DNA of 43,539 nt from DATGMS01 sp040905145 (GCA_040905145.1 JBBDSC010000081.1:1-43539); one strand, 5' to 3'. Counted from the stretch's first letter, positions 27,193 through 36,153 are shown. Notes: a model not told the origin generated them from the letters alone. Made by a program: numbers and translations.

Positions 27193-27795
27193 TTATCTTG
27201 GGACTTGGGTAGTATTTACCGAAAAAGCACTAAAATCAAATTGGTCGAAAATCGCCGCTATTTTCGATTGAAGATTTTTTTCATTCTCTACATCACTTTC
27301 TTCCAAAGCTCCGGAGGCAAATCCCTGCCAAACTTGAAGACCTGAATCTGCATTTATAAAATTTACAAGGACTGTACCGGGTTCTACATCAACCATTTCA
27401 ACATCCTTTTCTACTGGTCCTTCACCTAAATAACTATTGCCCTCCCTGGTATAGGTCCTTAATTGGTCAGCTTGCTCTAAAACCATATAATTTACCAGCA
27501 TATCAGGATTGTTCGCATCTTGGGTAAACCCTTTTGCTTCAAGTTGTGTTCCGATCGCTTCCTTTATACTATTCCTGGTAGATTCCTGGTTAAAAATAAG
27601 AACACCCTCTGACCCTATAAATACTTGAGAGCTGGGCATTTCTCCGATATCCGATACCCAGTTATATGTCTGAAAATCAGAAATATTGGCATCTGTTCTT
27701 TGGTCGGAGCCTACATTCATGGAACGTTGTGAGGCACATCCCACTAAAAAGGACGTTACCAAACATAGAAGAAATAATCTCATTAAAATTTTCAT
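27193..27795 (-). CDS. DUF4136 domain lipoprotein
   Basis: 200 residues with the lipoprotein signal MKILMRLFLLCLVTSFLVGC. The mature part has DUF4136 features: ISDFQTYNWVSD near the start, a central NNPDMLVNYMVLEQ and a C-terminal GLQVWQGFASG. The family is of unknown function and is common as outer-membrane or periplasmic lipoproteins in Bacteroidota. A second Met at codon 5 is an alternative start. Single-gene unit with a strong terminator. Confidence 0.88.
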   Translation of the reverse strand: MKILMRLFLLCLVTSFLVGCASQRSMNVGSDQRTDANISDFQTYNWVSDIGEMPSSQVFIGSEGVLIFNQESTRNSIKEAIGTQLEAKGFTQDANNPDMLVNYMVLEQADQLRTYTREGNSYLGEGPVEKDVEMVDVEPGTVLVNFINADSGLQVWQGFASGALEESDVENEKNLQSKIAAIFDQFDFSAFSVNTTQVPR

Positions 27796-28144
27796 AATTT
27801 TTTTGGTTTAGTTAAACAAAATTTTTACAAGTTGTTATAATCAATAGGCAGGATACTTAAATATTAACCACTACAGGTTCCAAGTCTGCAATGTCTTTGT
27901 GCAATAAATATTAATCATAATCTTCAGCATCAATTAATTATTTATCAATCACTTAACCGTCCTTTCTGACAATTTTTTCTTGTAAAGAATCAACCAAATT
28001 TTGTACCAAAAATTTGTTCCACTGCTGGACTTGAATAAGCAAATCCTGTCGAAAAACTGATCAAAATTCCAGTTTATTCCATCCTTCTGAAAATAGTCTT
28101 TAGCTTTTGTTGTTATATTGATGAAAGAATAAATATTTAGGAAA
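27796..28144. other. Gene-free spacer, about 350 bases
   Basis: AT-rich, divergent region between the DUF4136 gene and the compatible-solute importer. It must hold both promoters, but no clear box pair can be picked out. A minus-strand open frame across it (27949-28185) has no family-like sequence and overlaps the importer start. Confidence 0.4.
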
Positions 28145-28864
28145 TTGAGTAAAGAATCAAACCTCGTCGAGCTAAACCATATCACACAGGTATTTGGGGA
28201 TCAAACGGTACTGTCAGACGTGACCCTTTCATTTAAGCGGAACAGCATAACAGCCATATTGGGAAAAAGCGGAAGCGGCAAGTCAACCCTTTTACAGATC
28301 ATTAATGGGATGATCAGGCCCCTTCGGGGAAAAGTGACATTAAAAGGCCATCCACTAGACTATAAAAGAGTACATGAGCTAAGGCTCCAAATAGGGTATG
28401 TCGTACAACATGTAGGGTTATTTCCTCATATGACCGTCCGTGAAAACATCAGTCTGCTTGGCAAGATCAGTGAAAAACCCCAAGATGAAATAAAGGAAAG
28501 GTTGGAAGAACTAATGGAAATGGTTCGGCTCCCCCTGTCCTATCTTGATAAATATCCACACGAATTATCAGGGGGTGAACAACAAAGAGCCGGACTTTGC
28601 CGTGCCATGTTACTTCGCCCATCCCTATTGCTTATGGATGAACCTTTTGCCTCGCTTGACTATGGGACGAAGCAAGGCATTTATGACCATTTGTTAGCCA
28701 TACAAAAAAAGGAGAGCAGAACGGTTATTATCGTTACGCATGACTGGGAGGAATCTGTAACATTGGCGGATCATTTTATTTGGATTGCTGACGGGAAAAT
28801 AAAGGCGACTGGCGACAAAACGGACTTGGTTCAATTGAAAAGCACTTATTTGTCCGCATTATGA
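28145..28864 (+). CDS. Compatible-solute ABC importer ATPase (OpuBA/OpuCA-like)
   Basis: 239 residues with Walker A GKSGSGKST (40-48), Q-loop VVQHVGLFPHMTV, signature LSGGEQQRAGLCRAM, Walker B LLLMDEPFASLD and VTHDWEES. This is the glycine betaine/choline/proline importer class; the C-terminal CBS domains of many OpuA-type ATPases are absent. The start appears to be TTG at 28145: an in-frame stop lies at 28130-28132 and there is no ATG between. Its stop overlaps the next start in ATGA, so the two genes are coupled. The pair forms a complete importer. Confidence 0.93.
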   Translation: MSKESNLVELNHITQVFGDQTVLSDVTLSFKRNSITAILGKSGSGKSTLLQIINGMIRPLRGKVTLKGHPLDYKRVHELRLQIGYVVQHVGLFPHMTVRENISLLGKISEKPQDEIKERLEELMEMVRLPLSYLDKYPHELSGGEQQRAGLCRAMLLRPSLLLMDEPFASLDYGTKQGIYDHLLAIQKKESRTVIIVTHDWEESVTLADHFIWIADGKIKATGDKTDLVQLKSTYLSAL

Positions 28865-30354
28865 TGAAAAGGATCGGCTATCTTACGCTATACATCTTCC
28901 TGGTTATCCCAATAGCGGTAGCTGCGCAATCAAAAGAGACAATAACAGTTGGGGCAAAGCATTTCAATGAGGGCTATATTCTTGGTGAAATGATTGCGCT
29001 TATCCTGGAAGATGCAGGGTTTGAGGTGGATAGACGGTTTAATTTAGGAGGAACCGCAGTGACATTTGAGGGATTGAGAAACAGTGCCCTTGATGTTTAT
29101 CCGGAATATACAGGCACGATCTCCTCCGAGATTCTAAAAATGCAGGATATGCTCACGCTTAATCAGCAAAGGGATTTGGCAAAAAAGAAATTTGGCCTGG
29201 AGATATCAGATCCTTACGGATTTAATAACACCTACGCCCTAGTAATGGAGAAAGAGAAGGCCCATAAACTTGGGGTTGATAAAATATCGGATCTTATTGA
29301 CCATCCAAACCTTAATTTAGGGCTAAGCTATGAATTTCTCAAACGTCAGGACGGATGGGATAATCTTTCCGCTTTTTATGGAATTTCTCACATCCCTACT
29401 GCCCTCGAACATGGTCTTGCCTATCAGGGGATTTTGGAAAATAGTATTGACATTACTGATGCTTACTCCACAGATGGTGAGATAAATCGGTATAATTTAT
29501 TGTTATTAGAGGATGACAGGAATTTTTTCCCGGATTATCAGGCAGTCTCTTTCTACAGCGCCTCACTTTCCCAAAGGGCAAAAAATGCCTTAAAAAAATT
29601 AACCTCGTCTATTTCAGCCGAGGAAATGCAGGAGCTCAACTCACTTGCGCTTTTTGAAAAGAAGAGCCATGCAGAAATCGCACATCGCTTCTTGGTCAAT
29701 AAAAAATTAATTGATGACAAAGAGTTTGAAGAGACCTCCGAATGGAAAGAAATCTTAGATAAAACCTTAGTCCATTTGAAACTAACTTTTTTGTCTTTGT
29801 TGGTGGCCCTTTTAATAGCCTTACCCTTGGGGATAATTATCTACCGCTATAGTTTTTTTTCAAAGGCTATCTTGTACACGGTGGGAATAATGCAAACTAT
29901 CCCTTCTATTGCCCTTCTGGCCTTAATGATTCCTTTGTTTGGCATTGGTATGCTGCCGGCTATGATTGCACTTTTCTTGTACGCTCTCCTTCCCATCCTT
30001 AGAAACACGGTTGTTGGCTTGTTTACAGTTGATCCGCAATTGAAAAAAGTTGCTTCAGCCATTGGATTAAACGACTGGAAGAGGTTAAGATTGGTAGAGT
30101 TTCCTTTGGCCATGCCTGCTATATTGACCGGTATCAGAACGGCTGCGGTTATCAATGTGGGAACGGCTACCTTGGCAGCTTTTATTGGTGCCGGAGGATT
30201 AGGTGAATTTATTGTGACTGGCCTTGCCCTGAACAATACTACCTTAATTTTAAAAGGCGCTATCCCTTCAGCTATACTTGCCATTGTGATCGAATTGTTC
30301 TTTGAAGGGCTGGAGTTAATGTTAATCCCAAAGCATTTACGGCAAAAAACCTGA
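28861..30354 (+). CDS. OpuB-type binding protein fused to permease
   Basis: 497 residues. A signal peptide (about 1-22, MKRIGYLTLYIFLVIPIAVA) precedes a periplasmic binding domain of the quaternary-amine class: ITVGAKHFNEGYILGEMIAL, LGGTAVTFEGL, DVYPEYTGT and LEDDRNFFPDYQA. From about residue 300 it is a BPD-type permease with some five or six helices, QTIPSIALLALMIPLFGIG, and the EAA-like loop VASAIGLNDWKRLRLVEFPL. One polypeptide thus captures the solute and forms the channel; the partner is the coupled ATPase. Likely substrates are glycine betaine or choline, for osmoprotection. The exact ligand is not readable. Confidence 0.93.
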   Translation: MMKRIGYLTLYIFLVIPIAVAAQSKETITVGAKHFNEGYILGEMIALILEDAGFEVDRRFNLGGTAVTFEGLRNSALDVYPEYTGTISSEILKMQDMLTLNQQRDLAKKKFGLEISDPYGFNNTYALVMEKEKAHKLGVDKISDLIDHPNLNLGLSYEFLKRQDGWDNLSAFYGISHIPTALEHGLAYQGILENSIDITDAYSTDGEINRYNLLLLEDDRNFFPDYQAVSFYSASLSQRAKNALKKLTSSISAEEMQELNSLALFEKKSHAEIAHRFLVNKKLIDDKEFEETSEWKEILDKTLVHLKLTFLSLLVALLIALPLGIIIYRYSFFSKAILYTVGIMQTIPSIALLALMIPLFGIGMLPAMIALFLYALLPILRNTVVGLFTVDPQLKKVASAIGLNDWKRLRLVEFPLAMPAILTGIRTAAVINVGTATLAAFIGAGGLGEFIVTGLALNNTTLILKGAIPSAILAIVIELFFEGLELMLIPKHLRQKT

Positions 30355-30387
30355 TAGGTTTCTTCCAAAAATATCTGATAAAATAAG

Positions 30388-30565
30388 CTAATTGATCAAT
30401 TGTTTGATGAGCCAAAAAAAAAACGATTACAAGGACCACAATTTTTAGCCCATTTATTGCTATCCGAACACTTGCTTCAAATAAATCACCTACGAAATCA
30501 CAACTGGTTAAAACAGTAGCAATTAGGATGAAAATAAAAATTTGTATTAAAAATAAATTTTTCAT
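30388..30565 (-). pseudogene. Tiny lipoprotein gene with a frameshift in a 10-base homopolymer
   Basis: The frame from the ATG at 30565 gives MKNLFLIQIFIFILIATVLT, then SCDFVGDLFEA, matching the intact paralogue at 32845-33015 (TGCDFIGDIFEA). At the run of ten A on the plus strand (30414-30423) the frame goes wrong; with nine it would read VFFWLIKQLIN and stop at 30388, giving 58 residues as in the paralogue. As written it reads on to 30272 with unrelated residues. It is either a pseudogene, a phase-variable gene or a sequencing slip. Confidence 0.7.
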
Positions 30566-30671
30566 GAAAAGTATTTAAAACATGAACAACTGAATATAAT
30601 AATCCTGCTACCTGGTAAATTTCCAGATAAAATCTATAATATTTAAGTCCAAAAACTATGCTGAACCTTAC

Positions 30672-30765
30672 CAAATGCTTGTTTACACTGGATCAGCCAT
30701 TGAAAAAAATTGTTTCAGCTATTGTATTGAATGGTACCTTGCCCTAAACAAAATTGTCTAACTTT
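30672..30765 (+). pseudogene. Remnant of a second OpuB-type permease gene
   Basis: Bases 30677-30731 align without gaps to 30017-30071 of the intact permease gene, with about 10 differences in 55. The translation CLFTLDQPLKKIVSAIVLN compares with GLFTVDPQLKKVASAIGLN. Then CCTTGCCCTAAACAA at 30737-30751 resembles CCTTGCCCTGAACAA at 30222-30236 of the gene, with the roughly 150 bases between missing. So this is a decayed, internally deleted second copy, and the divergence shows it is old. Confidence 0.75.
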
Positions 30766-30769
30766 AACC

Positions 30770-31294
30770 ATGAATTTCACCAACAACATTATCTCTCCCA
30801 CGGAACTTCCCACTATAGTTGATGTTACTTTTCATCCATTGGAGAAAAATTATCTTATAGTGGAGCGGATCTCTTTTTTTATTACCATAGGGATCTTTTT
30901 GGTCCTTGCAATTCCACTTTTTTATTTTTTGGATAAAATACAAGAACCAGTTTTTATTTTAATTGCCATGACTCTTTTTATCCTCTTATCTATCTTGAGT
31001 TATGTATCGACAAGCATCAGCTTCAAATACAGTGGCTACGCTTTAAGGGAGAAGGATTTACTTTTCAGGAGTGGCTGGCTTAAAAGAAGGGTTAGGATAG
31101 TAGTGCGCAATAGGATACAACATGTAAGCGTACAATCAGGTCCTATCGAAAGAAAGTTTGGGCTTTCCTCGGTTTCTGTTTTTACTGCCGGGTCCTCGGA
31201 AGCTGATTTTACCATTAAAGGCATAACCGAGCAAACCGCTCAAAGAATAAAGGGATGGATCAACACAGATACAAATGGAGATCTCAACCAGTAA
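30770..31294 (+). CDS. PH domain-containing membrane protein (YdbS-like)
   Basis: Start chosen at the ATG at 30770 (MNFTNNIISPTELPTIVDVT); upstream codons to 30731 belong to the permease remnant. 174 residues: two membrane helices (about 36-58 and 65-85), then a bacterial PH (bPH2/DUF304) domain with RKRVR-type turns: LLFRSGWLKRRVRIVVRNRI, QHVSVQSGPIERKFGL and VFTAGSS. Usually paired with a larger YdbT-like protein, as here. Overlaps the next gene by 20 bases. Role in the membrane is not established. Confidence 0.88.
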   Translation: MNFTNNIISPTELPTIVDVTFHPLEKNYLIVERISFFITIGIFLVLAIPLFYFLDKIQEPVFILIAMTLFILLSILSYVSTSISFKYSGYALREKDLLFRSGWLKRRVRIVVRNRIQHVSVQSGPIERKFGLSSVSVFTAGSSEADFTIKGITEQTAQRIKGWINTDTNGDLNQ

Positions 31295-32756
31295 TCTTAG
31301 TCATTGGCAAGTACCGCAAAGACAATCACCCGCTGCCATACTCATTATGCTATGGGGAATATCACTTAAACTTCTAAAAGCATTATGGCCAATATTGATC
31401 CTCTATCTTTTCAAAAACGAGAAGGACAATGATTCTTTAATGATGTTCTGGATCATCATTGGCTTTAGCGCTCTTAGTTTAACAGGGGCCATTATTGGCT
31501 ACTGGTTTAAGAAATTCCATATAAAGGACGAAACTTTAATTATAGAATCAGGCTGGCTAAAGAAAAAAACCTTGAGTATTCCTGTTCAAAGTATACAGGC
31601 GGTCCACCTGGAGCAAAATATTTGGCAACAAATGATGAAAGTAGCAAAAGTATCCTTTGATAGTACCGGAAGTGGAAAAGCCGAGGTAAAACTTGATGCT
31701 TTGTCCATGGAAAAGGCGGAGCAATTAAAACACTTGCTAATGGAAAAGGTGAATATGGAGCCAGCATATGTGCTTAAAAAGCCTTTGGAAAATCAAAATA
31801 AATATACACTTGACTTTGCGGATTTAGTGCGGCTCAGCTTGACCGCAAATCACTTAGAGGCCTTTTTTATCTTACTGGCCTTAGGTTTAAATATTTTCAA
31901 TGAGGTAGAACAAATATTTGATGGGAGTGAATACATAGATTCCTATTCCCAACAGTTAATTGGACCAACTGTAATCTTTCTTTGCGCCTTATTTATAGGT
32001 GTAGCCATTATATCAATCCTTTTTTCATTCATTCGCACCATGGTTCAGTTTTATGGCTTTGAGCTAATGGACTCTGGGATGAGATGGACAATTTCATTTG
32101 GGCTCTTTGACAGAACCAAAAAAATAATACCCATTAATAAAATCCAAATACTAAGTTGGCGTGCCAATTGGTTGAGAAGAAAATTTGATTACTGGACTCT
32201 CCACGTACAATCCGTGGGGCATCAAGAAAATAGAAAAAGCAATATTCAAATACCAGTCACTTCATTTGACCGGGTCATTAAACTAGCCAAAGACTATCAG
32301 GAATTCTTCGGTATTGAGTATGCAGCAAGCTTTAAAATTGAACCTGATTACTGGAAGAGAAAATCCCTAAAAAAAGGTTTACCATTCACACTCCTACCCA
32401 TGATCATTGCTTTTTATTGGATAGGATGGCAGGCTTTGGGACTAATGGTAATATTTCCGTTCTTAATTTGGTATTATTACCGATGGTACCAACACTTCCG
32501 TTGGCAAACCAATGAAAGAGGCATTCAAATACTTTCTGGTTTCTTTGGCAGAAAATTCACTTTGTTAAGCTGGAAAAAAATTCAACAGGTACATATTCAT
32601 CAAAATCTTTATCAAAGAAACCATCAACTGGCCAATGTCATTTTTATTACCGCAGGAGGGAAAGTTTCCCTTCCCTATCTCTCGCTATCTACAGCAAGGG
32701 CACTTGTGGATCATGTTTTGTATGATGTGGAAAGTAAAGAAGAAAGCTGGATGTAA
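31275..32756 (+). CDS. PH domain-containing membrane protein (YdbT-like)
   Basis: 493 residues with repeated units of two membrane helices followed by a bPH2 domain. PH-like segments: SGWLKKKTLSIPVQSIQAVH (about 92-111), SFGLFDRTKKIIPINKIQIL, and LSGFFGRKFTLLSWKKIQQV near the C-terminus. Helix pairs lie at about 20-75, 195-260 and 365-400. The partner YdbS-like gene overlaps it by 20 bases, so the two are translated together and probably form one complex in the inner membrane. Function of the family is unknown. Confidence 0.9.
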   Translation: MEISTSNLSHWQVPQRQSPAAILIMLWGISLKLLKALWPILILYLFKNEKDNDSLMMFWIIIGFSALSLTGAIIGYWFKKFHIKDETLIIESGWLKKKTLSIPVQSIQAVHLEQNIWQQMMKVAKVSFDSTGSGKAEVKLDALSMEKAEQLKHLLMEKVNMEPAYVLKKPLENQNKYTLDFADLVRLSLTANHLEAFFILLALGLNIFNEVEQIFDGSEYIDSYSQQLIGPTVIFLCALFIGVAIISILFSFIRTMVQFYGFELMDSGMRWTISFGLFDRTKKIIPINKIQILSWRANWLRRKFDYWTLHVQSVGHQENRKSNIQIPVTSFDRVIKLAKDYQEFFGIEYAASFKIEPDYWKRKSLKKGLPFTLLPMIIAFYWIGWQALGLMVIFPFLIWYYYRWYQHFRWQTNERGIQILSGFFGRKFTLLSWKKIQQVHIHQNLYQRNHQLANVIFITAGGKVSLPYLSLSTARALVDHVLYDVESKEESWM

Positions 32757-32844
32757 TACACTTATGGGTGCTGGAATTATGATCAAACTGTTCTTCTAAG
32801 GAAGGAAAGACCATTAATACCAATAATCAGGTTACCGCATAATA

Positions 32845-33015
32845 CTAATCCATCAACTTTTTAATAAGCCAAAAAATTAATATTATTGCAAGAACTACGA
32901 TAATTACTCCTGCCCAAATACCGGCCTCAAAAATATCGCCTATAAAATCACAACCTGTGATAAAGGTAGCTAATACTACAAAAACAAGAATCTGTGTTAA
33001 AGAATAATTTTTCAT
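32845..33015 (-). CDS. Tiny lipoprotein, 56 aa, with C-terminal membrane helix
   Basis: ATG at 33015 encodes MKNYSLTQILVFVVLATFIT, then GCDFIGDIFEAG and a hydrophobic helix ending IFWLIKKLMD. The lipobox is FITGC. Such short proteins are widespread in Bacteroidota, are often mis-named phosphatidate cytidylyltransferase, and have no known function. Two damaged relatives lie in this window (30388-30565 and 26951-27001). The rest of 32757-33149 holds no other gene. Confidence 0.75.
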   Translation of the reverse strand: MKNYSLTQILVFVVLATFITGCDFIGDIFEAGIWAGVIIVVLAIILIFWLIKKLMD

Positions 33016-33149
33016 AATAAGTCTATTATGTGTTAAACAACAAAATAATGGGTGAGTACATAGCTTTCTAACGGACTTTAGGGCATTTAGTTTAATTGAT
33101 TTTCGTTAATGTCCAATTCAATTGCCGCATGAATTCTAATTGCTCAAAT

Positions 33150-34232
33150 CTATCCATCATCTTCGGAAGATTTATCCCCCAACACATCCTCCACATATAA
33201 CATATTGATCAAGACCATAGCAATAGCTATAATTGGAGTTGCTAAAATCAAACCCAATCCTCCAACCAAAATGCCCAACAAAACCTGTGATATCAGAATA
33301 ATGGCAGGAGGCAGGTAAACCATTTGTTTCTGCACCAAGGGGGTAATAAGGTTACTCTCTACTGCCTGAATTCCAATGTACAAAAGGGCAACATGTAAAG
33401 CTGTATTTGGCCCTTGCATTAAACCGACCAAAACGGCAGGTATCAAGGCAACTAAAGGACCAAAATTTGGTACAAAGGATAGAAGGCCTGCAATAAAACC
33501 CAGTGCCAGAGCAAGCGGAACTCCTAAAACCCATAAGCCTAAAGAGGTTAAAACCGCTACTACAAGCATGGAAAATAATTTGCCCGCAATCCATCTTTGT
33601 AAAGTAGTTCCCAGTTTATTTAAAACCTCCTGCGCCCTTCCACGATTGGCGGGGGGCACCATTTTTATTATTCCTTTCTGGTAAGGTGCAGGTTGGGCCA
33701 TCATAAACATGCCGATGAAAAAAATAATATACAGATCGGCCAAAACACCAAAAGTAGCTGAGAAAACCCCAAGGGACTGCTTAAGTAAACCGCTTTTTTC
33801 TTGCAACCACTTCTGAGGGTCTTCAGGAATTTGATCAACAAGTTTTCTTCCCTGTTTACTTTGCTCCAACTGCTCTTTGGCACTCTTGACAGTTTCCGGC
33901 AATTTCTGGCTGAGCTGATTTATCTGTTCAGTTATCTGAGGGGCTATAAGCAAAGTGGCAAGTGCAAATATGCCAATAACAAGGAATACTGAAGCCACCA
34001 TTGACCATCCCATGGGTATTTTTAAATACTTGTGTATATAACCAGCAATTCCCCGGAAAAAAGAAGCCACCAAAACCGCTGCAAGAATTAACAATAAGAC
34101 GTTAAAAGCAACTCCAAATAGCAGAAGGATAAGAATAATGGGAATAAAAATACCTGCTGAAATTAAGACTTTTTCAGTATAAGACGTTTTATTTGAAGTT
34201 TCTGTTTGGGGTTCTTCTTTATTATCCTCCAT
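33150..34232 (-). CDS. AI-2E family transporter (PerM/YhhT-like)
   Basis: 360 residues. Two or three helices at about 22-60 and 76-98 come first, then a coiled segment (about 105-150, QLSQKLPETVKSAKEQLEQS), then five helices including LALALGFIAGLLSFVPNFGP, a conserved family stretch, and LVGGLGLILATPIIAIAMVL. The family includes putative autoinducer-2 exporters and Na+/H+ antiporters, so the substrate is open. Single gene. Upstream lies a palindromic spacer. Confidence 0.92.
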   Translation of the reverse strand: MEDNKEEPQTETSNKTSYTEKVLISAGIFIPIILILLLFGVAFNVLLLILAAVLVASFFRGIAGYIHKYLKIPMGWSMVASVFLVIGIFALATLLIAPQITEQINQLSQKLPETVKSAKEQLEQSKQGRKLVDQIPEDPQKWLQEKSGLLKQSLGVFSATFGVLADLYIIFFIGMFMMAQPAPYQKGIIKMVPPANRGRAQEVLNKLGTTLQRWIAGKLFSMLVVAVLTSLGLWVLGVPLALALGFIAGLLSFVPNFGPLVALIPAVLVGLMQGPNTALHVALLYIGIQAVESNLITPLVQKQMVYLPPAIILISQVLLGILVGGLGLILATPIIAIAMVLINMLYVEDVLGDKSSEDDG

Positions 34233-34592
34233 TGGTACAGGTTTTAAAACATAGTCAACAAATCAATTTCCTTTGGGACAACATTAAGTTACTGTGCTAC
34301 AGTATTCCTTTTACCAATAAGGGAGTGCAAAAATCATTCCGCTCCAATTATACTTTCCAATAAGTAAATTTGCAGCGCTAGCCTAAACGTATATTAACAC
34401 CCGAGTTCGACTTTAAAAGCTTAATTTGATCAATTAAAAATTTCTGTTGAATATTTTTACCACAAAGCCGCTTCATTCCCAGTGTACTTTGTGCTTTTCC
34501 TTGGTGTACTTTGTGGTTTCTTTAATTCAACAGCAATTAATCATTAATTCTATATAACTTAATTTAAATAGGTAATTATCACCTGTTTGAGA
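34233..34592. other. Gene-free spacer, about 360 bases
   Basis: No gene. Holds the nested inverted repeat at 34444-34533 and AT-rich sequence elsewhere; it lies between two minus-strand genes. Confidence 0.5.
34444..34533. repeat. Nested inverted repeat with an internal direct repeat
   Basis: Outer arms CTGTTGAAT (34444-34452) and ATTCAACAG (34525-34533) enclose inner arms ACCACAAAG (34459-34467) and CTTTGTGGT (34509-34517). Between and across them GTGTACTTTGTG occurs twice, 24 bases apart. The whole can fold as one long stem with a bulge. It may be a dispersed extragenic element. Confidence 0.65.
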
Positions 34593-35003
34593 TTAATTAG
34601 CGTTCTTAATGGCTTTGGGATCATAATGCACAAAGAAATTGATCCAGATGGACCTGCTTAGGCGGAAAGTGATGGGGAGAAGAAATATTACCACGGCAAA
34701 TAATATCCCCAGAATCATAAGCAAGGACATGTCCTCCACCAAAAAACTGGTTGCTATCCAGAAAATGATAAAGAGGGCCGTATTGATTGCATAGCTGACG
34801 AACATGGATCCGAAATAAAATCCCGGCTCTGGCTCAAAAGATTGGTCGCAGTAGGCACAATAGGCATGCATTTTATAAAATTTGGTTGGGTGGTATAAAG
34901 TTCCCGGAGCAAACATGTCCCCTTCATGGCATTTTGGACATTTGCACTCCACTATACTATAAATCTTGGATCCCTTTCCTACACCCATTGCCTTGGTTTT
35001 CAT
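34593..35003 (-). CDS. DUF983 family membrane protein
   Basis: Start chosen at 35003 (MKTKAMGVGKGSKIYSIVEC); the open frame reaches 35147 only through a TTG and gives a non-family extension. An ATG at 34988 is also possible. The 136-residue protein has two Cys pairs, CPKCHEGDMF and CAYCDQSFEPEPGFYFG, forming a probable zinc ribbon, followed by two membrane helices (about 75-120). This is typical DUF983. It lies 145 bases downstream of cydB on the same strand. Role unknown; in many bacteria members occur near respiratory oxidase genes. Confidence 0.88.
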   Translation of the reverse strand: MKTKAMGVGKGSKIYSIVECKCPKCHEGDMFAPGTLYHPTKFYKMHAYCAYCDQSFEPEPGFYFGSMFVSYAINTALFIIFWIATSFLVEDMSLLMILGILFAVVIFLLPITFRLSRSIWINFFVHYDPKAIKNAN

Positions 35004-35148
35004 TTTAAAAAGACAAAGATACACCGCATTGAACTCTTTTTTAAGGATAAAGGCACAATATTTAGTACAATAACCTTTGGTAAAGTTTTCGATATTTTTA
35101 TTAACATGTGTTCGTGAAAATATTTCCTGCTTTTGTATTAGATCCAAT

Positions 35149-36147
35149 CTATTCGCTAAAGGTTTTTGCTTTAAAGGTTTTCATCAGAAAGAACAGGGAA
35201 GGCAAAATCAATAAGGAGCCGAAGAGCAGGGCCAAGGCTAATTGGCGCAGGGTAGCTTCGGGGGCTGCTGTATTCAACAGGCCTAAATAATGTCCATTGG
35301 AATAACGGAGAATCACGGGATATTGATCCCAAAACCAAGCCCCCAGGATCATCAGGGTTTGAAAGCCTGCCAAAAGGCGGGGTAAAATGACCTGACGTTT
35401 TAAGAGGCTCCACCAGAACAGGGGCAAGGAGAGCGTAGCCAGGATGATGGCCAGCAAAGCTCCTTGGGAATCCAAAAACATCCGGGCTAGGGGCAAACCA
35501 TTCCATTCTGCAAAAACAAAAACCAAACCACCACTCACTACTGTAGCCACATTGGCATTCCTTGCGAAGTGCAGAAAACGCCCCCGTATAGATGGGCTTT
35601 CTGCTTCTCCTATAAGGTACACTGCCGCTAAAAAAGCAAAAAGACAGCAGGTAAATACACCCAGCATAAAACAGAACCCGTTCAGCCATGGAGCAATAAA
35701 TCCTTCATAAAATGAAGTGGGCTCCGGATTGATCCTGCCCAGGATTAAAGCACCGGTAATAATCCCCAAAAACAAGGGGGAAATTATACTGGAAAGCTTA
35801 AAGATAAAGGAATAATGGATCTGGGAACGGTCTTCAATGGCATCATAATGGCGAAAAGTAAAAGCGGTTCCTCTAAGTATAATACCAATCAACAAGATCA
35901 ACAATGGAATATGAAGGTATAAAGACATTTGGGAATAGATAAGCGGAAAACCCATAAAAAGAATTACTACCATCAGGATCAACCACATGTGATTGGCCTC
36001 CCAGACGGGTGCAATGGCATGCGTAATGGTTCTTTTGGTGACATTCCCCGAAAAAATCTCAATAATACCCGCTCCAAAATCGGCTCCTCCTAACAAGGCA
36101 TAGGCCAATAAGGAAAGCCCCAAAAAAATGATCACAATGTATAACAT
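35149..36147 (-). CDS. cydB: Cytochrome bd ubiquinol oxidase subunit II
   Basis: 332 residues, eight or nine membrane helices. The N-terminus (MLYIVIIFLGLSLLAYALLG then GADFGAGI) and VWEANHMWLILMVVILFMGF are standard CydB; the RGTAFTFRHY motif is conserved. It starts 6 bases after the cydA stop, so the two form an operon. Together they reduce oxygen to water with quinol electrons at high affinity, in the inner membrane. The small CydX is not visible after it. Confidence 0.95.
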   Translation of the reverse strand: MLYIVIIFLGLSLLAYALLGGADFGAGIIEIFSGNVTKRTITHAIAPVWEANHMWLILMVVILFMGFPLIYSQMSLYLHIPLLILLIGIILRGTAFTFRHYDAIEDRSQIHYSFIFKLSSIISPLFLGIITGALILGRINPEPTSFYEGFIAPWLNGFCFMLGVFTCCLFAFLAAVYLIGEAESPSIRGRFLHFARNANVATVVSGGLVFVFAEWNGLPLARMFLDSQGALLAIILATLSLPLFWWSLLKRQVILPRLLAGFQTLMILGAWFWDQYPVILRYSNGHYLGLLNTAAPEATLRQLALALLFGSLLILPSLFFLMKTFKAKTFSE

Positions 36148-36153
36148 TCAATT

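Noticed and set aside
27949..28185. 78-aa minus-strand ORF between the DUF4136 gene and the Opu ATPase
   Set aside because: Low-complexity composition, overlaps the importer start and shows no family features.
30272..30387. C-terminal part of the 97-aa minus-strand ORF
   Set aside because: These residues come from reading past the homopolymer frameshift into the antisense of the permease gene.
35171..35689. 172-aa ORF overlapping cydB on the same strand
   Set aside because: Out-of-frame shadow of cydB, whose own frame is complete and conserved.
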